This document shows, piece after piece, positions 1-7,226 of a stretch of DNA of 9,482 bases. Position numbers and translations under genes: made by a program. Under the pieces are notes generated by a model. It had not been told where the DNA came from. It did not search any database and saw only the letters and a list, made by a program, of their open reading frames with translations. Location: positions 1-9,482 of the forward strand of contig PFAQ01000020.1 of NCBI GenBank assembly GCA_002778645.1. Direction: 5' to 3'. Numbering within the stretch: position 1 is the first letter of the stretch; each line of letters begins with the position of its first letter. The stretch is from Candidatus Falkowbacteria bacterium CG10_big_fil_rev_8_21_14_0_10_39_9. GTDB lineage: Bacteria; Patescibacteriota; Patescibacteriia; Patescibacteriales; UBA12465.

Positions 1-2
1 AG

Positions 3-554
3 TGGGGCACTAATTTACCGATTGGCATTATCTTCTACGCCCTCATAATTTTAGCTACCGGGGTCTTGTTCGGAAATCTCTGGGGCCTAATGACAGTATT
101 GTTAAGCGGTCTAACTTTGATTACTATTAGCCTCCTAGAATATAAAAAATTAATTCACCCTAATTTATACTGGCAAGGCAAATCCACTCATCCACTAGAT
201 AAAATACCGGAAATCGCCATTTTAGGAATAATGATGATCATCAATTATCTATATAACCGGGAGATTAATAAATCCCTTAAACTGGCCAAGAAATTAGAAC
301 TAGAATTAAAAGCTGAACGCGACATCTTGGAGATAAAAGTTGAAGCCCGCACCCAGGAGTTAAAAGAAATCCAAATCGCTAAAATGGCTGACTTATACCG
401 CTTTGCTGAGTTTGGCCGTCTCTCTTCAGGTATTTTTCATGACCTGATGAATCCTCTCAGCGCTCTGACTTTAAACCTAGGTCAAGTCCAAAAGAATAAT
501 CAAAGCCAGTCGCAAGATGGAAGATTTTATTACGGCTCTGAGGAGTCAGATTAA
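3..554 (+). CDS. Sensor histidine kinase, N-terminal part (5' truncated, frame-disrupted)
   Basis: The frame is open from the left window edge, so the true start lies upstream; a TTG at 66 is internal. The visible part begins with two or three hydrophobic segments (about 9-140 and 205-255). A charged helical linker follows (about 265-390), and then a HisKA phosphoacceptor helix with the box FHDLMNPLSAL; the phosphorylatable His is codon 438-440. This is the membrane sensor and dimerisation half of a two-component kinase. After about 500 the reading becomes low-complexity Gln/Ser and stops at 554. The natural continuation (IIKASRKMEDFITAL) lies in another frame from about 499, so one kinase gene is split here by a frame change. 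Either a real mutation or an assembly error would explain it. The sensed signal is unknown. I am confident of the family but not of whether the gene is functional. Confidence 0.75.
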   Translation, partial: WGTNLPIGIIFYALIILATGVLFGNLWGLMTVLLSGLTLITISLLEYKKLIHPNLYWQGKSTHPLDKIPEIAILGIMMIINYLYNREINKSLKLAKKLELELKAERDILEIKVEARTQELKEIQIAKMADLYRFAEFGRLSSGIFHDLMNPLSALTLNLGQVQKNNQSQSQDGRFYYGSEESD

Positions 555-1089
555 ACGACAAAGTAATAAACGATATTTTTCTTTGAACGAAGAGATTAAT
601 CAAATAATTCAGGTCCTTAATCATAAAATAATCAAGCATAATTTGAGCCTTAAATTTTCGGCCGCAGCCGAGATCAAAAGCTATGGCGATTCAGTTAAGT
701 TCAGCCAAGTAGCTATTAATCTTGTCAGCAATGCCATTGATGCTTACTCCGGACAAAGGACCAAAATTAAACCCATCAATATTTCCCTCTACCACCAAAA
801 AAATTATATTTATTTAGCTGTGGCTGATAAAGCTGGTGGCATTAGCCCCGCCAATTTAGATCATGTCTTTGAACCATTTTTCAGCACCAAATCGGGCCCC
901 CAAGAAGGTCTAGGGATTGGCTTGTCATCTACTAAGAATATAATTGAAAAAGATTTCGGGGGCAGTATTAAAATAAAAAATAATTTTGATGTCGGCGTAA
1001 AATTTATTGCTAAGTTACCCTATCGCCATGACCAACTCCAATCGCAATCAAGTCGCTCTAATTATTCGGCAAATAAAATACCATCCTAA
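517..1089 (+). CDS. Sensor histidine kinase, C-terminal catalytic part (same gene as the preceding fragment)
   Basis: This piece carries the second dimerisation helix (MEDFITALRSQI) and a complete HATPase_c domain. It has the N box (NLVSNAID, about residues 68-75), a G1-like box (DKAGGI, from residue 104, with Ala where DxGxG has Gly), the F box (FEPFFSTK, 118-125) and the G2 box (GLGIGL, 131-136). The domain would bind ATP and phosphorylate the His at 438-440 of the upstream piece. The frame is open back to 481, just after a TAG at 478-480, so the frame change lies between 481 and about 517. The ATG at 517 is only the first in-frame ATG and has no Shine-Dalgarno site, so independent translation is doubtful. 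The tail after residue 168 overlaps the next gene. No response regulator is in the window. Confidence 0.75.
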   Translation: MEDFITALRSQIKRQSNKRYFSLNEEINQIIQVLNHKIIKHNLSLKFSAAAEIKSYGDSVKFSQVAINLVSNAIDAYSGQRTKIKPINISLYHQKNYIYLAVADKAGGISPANLDHVFEPFFSTKSGPQEGLGIGLSSTKNIIEKDFGGSIKIKNNFDVGVKFIAKLPYRHDQLQSQSSRSNYSANKIPS

Positions 1090-2287
1090 ATATCTAGAAG
1101 AAAGCTTTTTTTATCAAAACGCTCTCAACACGTTCCGAGTTCTAAATAAAATAGCCACTATTGACCGCCGTCTAATAACCGGCGGTCTTTTGGCTCGCGC
1201 TACCAAATACTTAATATCACTGGAGATCGAACCGGGTGGGCCTTACAGCGAAGATAAAACTAAGCCTGACCCCGAATTAAACCGCGAAATTGCCCTCTTT
1301 TTAGGCCTTCAGGGGGTTGTTCTACCAGCGCTTGGACCATTTACCAAAAAGGTTAAACTCCATCGTGATAATTATAAGATATTTCAGCACCTCAGACGCC
1401 TAGCCGAAGCTAGTCTTAGTCCTCTACCAAAATCTTTTCAATCCATTATCAAGCCACATCTTGAGAAAGTTATTGCCAGCGATAAGGACCAACAAATACT
1501 ACTGTTAAGTTATTTTTTTAAATTATCTCTGGGAAATTGTGGTGCCAGAATCGACCCCAAAACAATTTATGAGTTGGGCTTGGCTAATTTATTTCTCTGG
1601 TTATCATATAGTCTCTATGATGATCTAATTGACGGTGACGAGTCATTAGACCTACTGCCCATCGCCAACTGGGCAGCCCGTGAATTTGCTTCTCGCTTTA
1701 GTCAACAGCCATCATCGCCGGAATATCAATTGCTTTTCCGAAAAATTACCGGCCAAATGGACTACTCTCAAATCTGGGAAATGAAATATGCCAGATTTGA
1801 TTCTCATCAAGCAGACGTCATCACCGCTCCAATTAAACATTATCAAAGACCAAAGACATTATATAATAAATCTCTAGCTCATTGCCTGGGACCAATGTTA
1901 CTACTGGACCAACTAAAGCAAAGGCCGAGTTCAACTTCAGGAAAAAATATTCTGTCATTTTTCAAATACTACTTGAGTCTCCGCCAACTGCAAGACGATA
2001 TCCATGATTATTTAGTTGATTACCAAGCAGGCATTATCACCTCAGCTAATATTAGGATGATAAAAAACCAGATTAAGCCCGATCAGATCCAAAATTATTT
2101 TGTTAGCAGAGAATTGCCTCGTCTCAATAAGATAACCCTTAAGTATCAGAAGGCTGCCGAAAGCCATCTGCGCTTAGCCCCAATCATTAGATACCCCGAC
2201 TACCTCCTAAAACTACTTAATTCTCTAACGACTAATCCGGCCGAGATAAAGGAGTTTTTAAACACCTATCAAAGCTTGGACCACTAA
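1028..2287 (+). CDS. Class I isoprenoid/polyprenyl-synthase-like protein
   Basis: A 419-residue protein with two Asp-rich motifs spaced as in all-alpha isoprenoid synthases. The first is DDLIDGD at residues 198-204 (a DDxxD form) and the second is QDDIHDYLVDYQAG at 322-335 (DDxxD plus a further Asp). In that superfamily these bind Mg-diphosphate of prenyl substrates, so prenyl chain synthesis, prenyl transfer or terpene formation are all possible. The N-terminal 130 residues are not typical of polyprenyl synthases. The stretch around residues 55-100 (GGLLARATKYLISLEIEPGGPYSE, then an ELNREIALFL helix) resembles one repeat of an alpha/alpha-toroid cyclase or prenyltransferase. I chose the ATG at 1028; a TTG at 1007 would add seven residues. 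It overlaps the kinase by 62 bases, which suggests coupled translation. The family assignment rests on motifs only. Confidence 0.6.
   Translation: MTNSNRNQVALIIRQIKYHPKYLEESFFYQNALNTFRVLNKIATIDRRLITGGLLARATKYLISLEIEPGGPYSEDKTKPDPELNREIALFLGLQGVVLPALGPFTKKVKLHRDNYKIFQHLRRLAEASLSPLPKSFQSIIKPHLEKVIASDKDQQILLLSYFFKLSLGNCGARIDPKTIYELGLANLFLWLSYSLYDDLIDGDESLDLLPIANWAAREFASRFSQQPSSPEYQLLFRKITGQMDYSQIWEMKYARFDSHQADVITAPIKHYQRPKTLYNKSLAHCLGPMLLLDQLKQRPSSTSGKNILSFFKYYLSLRQLQDDIHDYLVDYQAGIITSANIRMIKNQIKPDQIQNYFVSRELPRLNKITLKYQKAAESHLRLAPIIRYPDYLLKLLNSLTTNPAEIKEFLNTYQSLDH
1163..1191 (+). terminator. Terminator-like hairpin inside the isoprenoid-synthase-like gene
   Basis: A perfect 8-bp GC-rich inverted repeat, GACCGCCG (1163-1170) and CGGCGGTC (1180-1187), has a 9-base loop and is followed by TTTT (1188-1191). 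It lies 135 bases into the coding frame. It may cause partial termination, or it may be only a coding constraint; the U-tract is short. Confidence 0.35.
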
Positions 2288-2310
2288 AAACCCAGGTAAA
2301 ACCACTAGAC

Positions 2311-2338
2311 TTGACAAACTAGCAAATTATGTTAATAT
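2311..2338 (+). promoter_or_regulatory. Promoter of the secreted TPR gene
   Basis: A consensus -35 TTGACA (2311-2316), a 16-base spacer and -10 TAATAT (2333-2338), with an extended -10 TG at 2330-2331. The predicted transcript start is near 2345, giving a leader of about 40 bases. The form is that of a housekeeping sigma70 promoter. It means the TPR gene need not be cotranscribed with the upstream gene. Confidence 0.7.
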
Positions 2339-2385
2339 TAGCTTAGTTTTTTGAAAATAAAATTCTAACTTAAACATATCCGAAA

Positions 2386-3210
2386 ATGAAGAAAATCCGA
2401 TTAATCCTAGCCGTTGGGTTACTTATGATACTCAGTATTGTAGTAAATGCCCAAGATTCCATCAAAATCCTTTCTAACAAAAATGCCGAACTCTACATCC
2501 GATTAGCTCAGATAAGCCTAACTAACAAAGATTACAAAACCGTAATCTTGTATGCTGATAGCGCTTTAGTGCTCGACAAATCAGCCACCAGTTATCGACT
2601 GAAGGGCTTGGGGCAGTTTAATTTAAACCTTTGGAAAGAGACCGTTATTTCCATGTCCCTGGGTTTAGAAAAAAATGCCGCTGATTTTGATATGCACTAT
2701 TACAGGGGTCTAGCTAATCATTTATTAGATAGCACCGCCAAAGCTAAGGAAATCTCCGAAGACATGGGAGCTGCAATAGCTATCAGGCCATCAGACACGA
2801 TGGCTTATTACTATAAGGGTCTGGCTGATTTCAAACTATCCTTTAATAGTGAATTTAACAAGGATCAGAAATTAAAAGATTGTATCCAAAGTCTGGATAA
2901 TTTTTTAAAGAAAAAACCAGATTTTACCGCTCAGTTCATTAAGGGGATGGCCAACTTTTATCTTGCCGGCAGTCCAGAAACTGCTTCCTCTGAACCCTAC
3001 TATAGTGAAACTATTAAAGACATGACGATCTGTCTGAAGATTAAACCCAAAGACAAAGATTGTTTATTCTACAGAGGTCTCAGCCGTTTTGCTAGTTATG
3101 ATTTTAAACCCGCCGGTAATGACAGTTATCTGCTTGATAAAATTATCAAGGAAGAAAACGAAGACCAGGGCAAAACAAAATCACCAAAGATAAAATTCTT
3201 TGGCAAATAA
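2386..3210 (+). CDS. Secreted tetratricopeptide-repeat (TPR) protein
   Basis: A 274-residue protein with a signal peptide: Lys at residues 2-3, a hydrophobic core at 5-20 and likely cleavage after VNA (residue 22), leaving Gln at the new N-terminus. TPR-like helix pairs follow, recognisable around 33-66 (YIRLAQISLTNKDYKTVILY), 69-98, 103-134, 139-176 and 205-232, with recurring YYxGLA/YRGLS cores. TPR arrays are protein-binding scaffolds, so this is probably an exported adaptor with no enzymatic motif. The Lys/Glu-rich C-terminal tail (about 252-274) is probably disordered. The ATG has no Shine-Dalgarno site, only an A-rich leader. It stands alone between its own promoter and a bidirectional terminator. 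The Ala-Gln cleavage site recalls Bacteroidetes secreted proteins, so transfer is possible but unproven. The partner is unknown. Confidence 0.85.
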   Translation: MKKIRLILAVGLLMILSIVVNAQDSIKILSNKNAELYIRLAQISLTNKDYKTVILYADSALVLDKSATSYRLKGLGQFNLNLWKETVISMSLGLEKNAADFDMHYYRGLANHLLDSTAKAKEISEDMGAAIAIRPSDTMAYYYKGLADFKLSFNSEFNKDQKLKDCIQSLDNFLKKKPDFTAQFIKGMANFYLAGSPETASSEPYYSETIKDMTICLKIKPKDKDCLFYRGLSRFASYDFKPAGNDSYLLDKIIKEENEDQGKTKSPKIKFFGK

Positions 3211-3228
3211 TGAAATTCCAAGCATAGC

Positions 3229-3257
3229 AAAAAGGGATCCAACCGGATCCCTTTTTT
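3229..3257 (+). terminator. Bidirectional intrinsic terminator between convergent genes
   Basis: The stem AAAAAGGGATCC (3229-3240) pairs with GGATCCCTTTTT (3245-3256) around an AACC loop. T-runs follow on both strands: six Ts at 3252-3257 on +, and five Ts on - from the A-run at 3229-3233. It can end both the TPR gene (+) and the sensor kinase gene (-). Confidence 0.9.
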
Positions 3258-3274
3258 ATTTTACTCATCTAAAA

Positions 3275-5398
3275 TTATTTTTTATCTTCAACTACAGTTT
3301 TGAAAGGAATTGAGAAGAAAAAAGTCATCCCCTGATTTTCCCGATTCTCAAACCAGATATCACCACCATGGGCCAGAACAATCTTGCGAGCGATAAACAA
3401 ACCTAAACCAAAACCATTAGGAAACATGGAGATGGCCTCGGGACTACGGAAAAATTTCTTAAATAAATTAACCTTGTCCGCATCGTTAAGACCCACACCA
3501 TTATCGGCCACTGAAACCACCAGGCTATTTTTACCATTGAAACCATCCTGGGCAGTGTTAATAGTAATTTTGCCACCGCTAGGAGTATAATTAATGGCAT
3601 TTAACAGAACTATATCCAAAACTCTTCTAATCTTAGCTTTATCACAATCAATTTTTACCGAAAATGAATTTTCTAACTTAGACTCTAATTTTAATTTCTT
3701 ATTCTTAATACTTAAACGATTGCTTTCAACAGAATCATTGATTAAAGAATTTAATTCCACTCCCTCTTTTTTAACAACCATTTCTTTCTCTTCAATTTCT
3801 AGAACTGTTAACAATTGATCGAGTTGATGTCCTAAGGAGGAAACACCCTCATAAGCAGCTTTCAGGACGCCTTCTTTCTCTTCTGGATTTAAATCCTTAT
3901 CTAGCGCCAACTCCAGATTACAACGACTAATAGTTACCGGGGTTCTCATTTGGTGCGAAACCACTTGAATGAAATTAGATTTAGCCTCATCTAAGTGTTT
4001 TAATTCTTCATAAGAACGAGCATTATCAATCGCGAAACTCAATTCCCAGGAAACGTGCTGCAACAAACGTAGATCTTTCTCGTTGAATGGATCCTCTGAC
4101 AGTTTTTCTCCCAAAAGATAAATCCCAATTAATTTATCCTTAAACTCAATTGGTACCACCAAAGCAATGCTAATCTTTTTTAATTCGACCACTATCGCAT
4201 CTCGATCAGAATCGGCTAGGCCATTAACATGACCGCCTCGCTCCAGTTCTTCCCGATCTAAAATTCGACCTGGGAAAGTGATTAAATAGTTAATTACCGG
4301 GTCATTGTGTTTTAACTCTAAATTACCAATATCGTCACCGATGGTCTGACGTGAAATAAAATGACCTCGAGGAATGAGAATCATAATCAAACTCCTGTTA
4401 ACCTTCAAGGCATCAGAAATAATTTGGTTGACCACACTCAAACTCTTATCCAACACCAAACCAGCTGAGTGGATCTCCTTCTCCACTTTCTGCACTACAT
4501 TATTAAACTTATAATGCCGGCGAAAAAACATGGCATCAGTGATAAATTCAATAAATTTTTTGAGGGGGGTAAAACCGACAGTAATAAAAAACGAGGGAAT
4601 GATAATATCCCAGGGAACACCTATTTCCAGAAAATAAACTAACAAATAATTGACTGAGACAAAGAAGAAAATAATGGTGGTTAATGACAAAGTAAAAATG
4701 GTGCCCAATCTCAAAACCACCCAAATATCCATTAAATGATATCGGACCATGGCATAAAAGATACAAACTACCAAGATTATCATGCTAAAATTCCCCAACA
4801 TAAACACTCCCTTAGAAACCAGATTCTGCAAGAACAAATTTAATATAATAATAATAAAGGAAGTAATTGAAAAACCCAAAATGACATAACGTATCTGGAG
4901 CTTTTCGGTTCCATTGGCCTTCTTATACTGCCTAACTTGAAAAATTACCCCACTTAGAATACTGACCAACATCACACCGGCATACAAGATGAACCACTTA
5001 CCAAAGTCAAATCCAATCTGGCCATTAACAATGTTAATATTTTCTATGAGACCATCTGTGAAAGCTAAAGAGGCAACGGACAGTATTAATAATAAAAATA
5101 AAGCAATAAGTGGATTAAATTTCTTGTTTGTCCGGGGAAAATTAAATAAAAAAACTGAAGCAAAAAAGACCCCAATTAAGGCTGTAAAAAGATCTAATCT
5201 TAAAAACATGGCAGATAAATCCAAATCCATATACCAGTTTTCTAAAAAATTAAACATACACCAAGAGGAAACCGTAACCGTAAAAATAAAAAATAACTGA
5301 TTAGTTACCATCATTTTGTTTTTTCTCAAAACTACAAACCCCAAACTAGCCATTGAAACGGCAATAAAAGCAGCGAAGACTAAAGAAATGTTAGGCAT
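3275..5398 (-). CDS. Multi-TM sensor histidine kinase with GAF domain
   Basis: A complete 707-residue hybrid-free kinase. Residues 1-280 hold about eight or nine hydrophobic segments (near 5-25, 33-52, 66-86, 95-115, 135-157, 171-192, 197-217, 230-258, 262-280), resembling the 7TM histidine-kinase sensor type. Residues about 300-460 look like a GAF domain. The HisKA box has its phosphoacceptor at His482 (VVSHQMRTP). HATPase_c follows with the N box (LLNAINYTP, 598-606), G1 DNGVG (632-636), an F-like box (LFKKFFRS) and G2 GFGLGL (662-667), all intact. It should sense a membrane or intracellular signal and phosphorylate a response regulator, but none is encoded nearby. The ATG at 5398 lacks a Shine-Dalgarno site. 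It is transcribed alone, from a promoter at 5424-5453 to the terminator at 3229-3257. The family call is secure; ligand and output are unknown. Confidence 0.93.
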   Translation of the reverse strand: MPNISLVFAAFIAVSMASLGFVVLRKNKMMVTNQLFFIFTVTVSSWCMFNFLENWYMDLDLSAMFLRLDLFTALIGVFFASVFLFNFPRTNKKFNPLIALFLLLILSVASLAFTDGLIENINIVNGQIGFDFGKWFILYAGVMLVSILSGVIFQVRQYKKANGTEKLQIRYVILGFSITSFIIIILNLFLQNLVSKGVFMLGNFSMIILVVCIFYAMVRYHLMDIWVVLRLGTIFTLSLTTIIFFFVSVNYLLVYFLEIGVPWDIIIPSFFITVGFTPLKKFIEFITDAMFFRRHYKFNNVVQKVEKEIHSAGLVLDKSLSVVNQIISDALKVNRSLIMILIPRGHFISRQTIGDDIGNLELKHNDPVINYLITFPGRILDREELERGGHVNGLADSDRDAIVVELKKISIALVVPIEFKDKLIGIYLLGEKLSEDPFNEKDLRLLQHVSWELSFAIDNARSYEELKHLDEAKSNFIQVVSHQMRTPVTISRCNLELALDKDLNPEEKEGVLKAAYEGVSSLGHQLDQLLTVLEIEEKEMVVKKEGVELNSLINDSVESNRLSIKNKKLKLESKLENSFSVKIDCDKAKIRRVLDIVLLNAINYTPSGGKITINTAQDGFNGKNSLVVSVADNGVGLNDADKVNLFKKFFRSPEAISMFPNGFGLGLFIARKIVLAHGGDIWFENRENQGMTFFFSIPFKTVVEDKK

Positions 5399-5423
5399 AT
5401 GTTTTTTAATTTAATATGTTTAT

Positions 5424-5453
5424 ATTATACCACCAAAGACTGAATTTCGCCAA
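5424..5453 (-). promoter_or_regulatory. Promoter of the 707-residue sensor kinase
   Basis: On the minus strand, -35 TTGGCG (5453-5448; four of six consensus bases) is followed by an 18-base spacer and a perfect -10 TATAAT (5429-5424). The leader to the ATG is about 20 bases and has no ribosome binding site. Confidence 0.7.
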
Positions 5454-5464
5454 TAATTTTATAA

Positions 5465-5493
5465 AAAAGCCTGCTTTTTGTAAGCAGGCTTTT
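5465..5493 (-). terminator. Intrinsic terminator of the GNAT-radical SAM gene
   Basis: A 12-bp stem (5465-5476 with 5482-5493; core GCCTGCTT/AAGCAGGC) has a 5-base loop. Read on the minus strand it ends in a run of six Ts (5468-5463), just past the stop codon of the 575-residue enzyme. A weaker T-run exists on +. Confidence 0.9.
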
Positions 5494-5498
5494 CAAAA

Positions 5499-7226
5499 TT
5501 AGATTAAACTCTTGTTAGTAGTTAAACAATTACAGGTCGGAATTGATCCCAAAATTCCTTTTTCTCGCAATTGTTCAATCGCTTCATAAATTTGTGGTGA
5601 ACAATCAGGACAGTTACAAGGAATAGCAATTGGCTTAGGCTCATCAGAGAATCCTCCAATATGAACCGGCCAATTATTAGCCCTAATTTCGGCTATGACC
5701 TTTAGAACAGTCCAGAGACTAGGAGGAGTAAATCTTCCCTCGTGATATGCCTGGGACATTTTTGTCCCCTCCTGCACAAAAGCGCAAGACAAGGCAATCT
5801 CTTTAACACCAACTGAAAGAGCATACTTGATTGTTTTAATAGCCTCCTCAAAAGCTTCCTCGTCTGTTAGTCCAATTGGCTTTAAGAACACATAGGCCAA
5901 AACGTCGGCTCCGTATTCCTTCAGCAAGTTGACTTTTTCTTCAAACCTGGCTTTAGTCAAAGACTTACAAACAATTTTATTTCTGATATGATCATCCTGG
6001 CTCTCTAGACCGATACCCACCATCAGCTTTTTATTGCCCAGAATCTTAGTAGCTAAAGAAATTTTATCAGCAGTGATATATTCACAGCGTGACTCAACTA
6101 CCAGCCTCTGAAGATAATTATTAGAAGCTACATGCCTGTAAAGATATTTTTGAAAATTAACGGGAATTTCTTTATCGTTAAAGAAGCTTCCGCCATTAAA
6201 AACAAAAATCTCTTGGGGGCGCACATTTCGCACAACTCTTTGAGCTAGCAAAAACATAGCTTTAAAAAACAGTCGAATATGAGTATATTTATCTGTGGCC
6301 TGATGAAAGCCGCACATAGTACAGCCACCAGTCTTTTTGTGATGTTCACAGCCAGACCCGGGGAGCATCAACAACCAACTTTGAATGGTTTTCTTTTCCC
6401 AAAATGAATACTTATTCTTGATTACAGAATAAGATTCTGAAATTGATTTAATCATTCCTTTCCTAGTCTTCGTCGTGTTTTTATTTCTGGTGAAATAAGG
6501 AACAATACTTACAAACAGCCAATCTAAGAATTTTCTAAAAAGTGGTGCCTTCATAAACAACCAAGTTAAAATTCTTCGAAAGGGCCAACGATAAAATGGA
6601 TTTTCCAAATAAAGCAAAACTCCGTAATTCAAGCTAGCCTCATCGGGAAAATAATCAGAAAGCACTTTAACCGGCAACAAACCCTCTTCTCCATACATAC
6701 GTAATTCGTAACCTCTCAATTTACCATTACGACGCAATTTAATATAATCATTAACATCGATGTTTGGGTGCCATTTTTTATAATTTTTAAAATCAGGGAT
6801 TCTTGACCCAAGAAAAACTCCAGTTTTATTATTTAAAATCAAGTGACCCCAGGCATGCAGCATTAATAGGGTACTCAGATTTTTACCATTCATAGAACGA
6901 TGAACTGAGATGGTAACACCATAAATGTATTTGCCTTGAGGACTATGACTTTGGCTAATTTTACCATTATCAGTAATTTCAGACCAAGAGAAATTAGACA
7001 TCTTAGCAACATTATCAACATACTCAAATGATATATAACCGACGACATCTCCTTGATATAAAGCGATAATATTACCACCCGGAAAAGTCTTTATTCTAGA
7101 AGAAATCTTTTCTTCATCAGCTCCTGTTTCTCCCCAGACATCTTTTTCAAATATTGCCATCTTTTCTACGTCGGTTTCAGTTGCCAATCGAAAACTAATA
7201 CCGTTTTTTTTCTTAATGAATACCAT
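5499..7226 (-). CDS. GNAT acetyltransferase-radical SAM fusion enzyme
   Basis: A 575-residue two-domain protein. Residues about 10-210 form a GNAT-like domain: an acceptor strand GNIIALYQGDVVGYISF (51-67), a CoA-loop region TISVHRSMNGKNLSTLLM (105-122) and GSRIPDFKNY (140-149). The last of these, and the following DYFPDEASLNYGVLLYLENP, recall the GNAT half of YhcX-type acetyltransferase/nitrilase fusions. A basic, aromatic linker (about 212-250) follows. Residues 283-540 are a radical SAM domain with the cluster motif C293-x8-C302-x2-C305 (GGCTMCGFH), plus NGGSFFN and VVESRCEYI. This resembles the TIGR01210/COG1244 group, which includes the archaeosine enzyme RaSEA, and more distantly Elp3. 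Five more Cys (537, 539, 542, 565, 567) end the protein. Domain order is the reverse of Elp3. Translation uses a strong AAAGGAGG site five bases from the ATG. The substrate is unknown; RNA or peptide modification are inferences. Confidence 0.85.
   Translation of the reverse strand: MVFIKKKNGISFRLATETDVEKMAIFEKDVWGETGADEEKISSRIKTFPGGNIIALYQGDVVGYISFEYVDNVAKMSNFSWSEITDNGKISQSHSPQGKYIYGVTISVHRSMNGKNLSTLLMLHAWGHLILNNKTGVFLGSRIPDFKNYKKWHPNIDVNDYIKLRRNGKLRGYELRMYGEEGLLPVKVLSDYFPDEASLNYGVLLYLENPFYRWPFRRILTWLFMKAPLFRKFLDWLFVSIVPYFTRNKNTTKTRKGMIKSISESYSVIKNKYSFWEKKTIQSWLLMLPGSGCEHHKKTGGCTMCGFHQATDKYTHIRLFFKAMFLLAQRVVRNVRPQEIFVFNGGSFFNDKEIPVNFQKYLYRHVASNNYLQRLVVESRCEYITADKISLATKILGNKKLMVGIGLESQDDHIRNKIVCKSLTKARFEEKVNLLKEYGADVLAYVFLKPIGLTDEEAFEEAIKTIKYALSVGVKEIALSCAFVQEGTKMSQAYHEGRFTPPSLWTVLKVIAEIRANNWPVHIGGFSDEPKPIAIPCNCPDCSPQIYEAIEQLREKGILGSIPTCNCLTTNKSLI

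Noticed and set aside
481..517. Programmed -1 ribosomal frameshift in the split kinase
   Set aside because: The second half lies in the +1 frame, so slippage on the CAAAAG run by -1 would give the wrong frame. No convincing +1 site or stimulatory structure is visible.
457..639. A 60-codon minus-strand ORF across the kinase break
   Set aside because: It is antisense to recognisable kinase sequence on both sides and shows no protein features of its own.
3384..3818. Two + strand ORFs and one other minus-frame ORF in this stretch
   Set aside because: All overlap the well-supported HATPase and HisKA coding region of the sensor kinase and look like out-of-frame shadows.
4989..5300. A 103-codon + strand ORF
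   Set aside because: It lies wholly antisense to the membrane domain of the complete sensor kinase and has no recognisable motif or start signal. The kinase explains the region.
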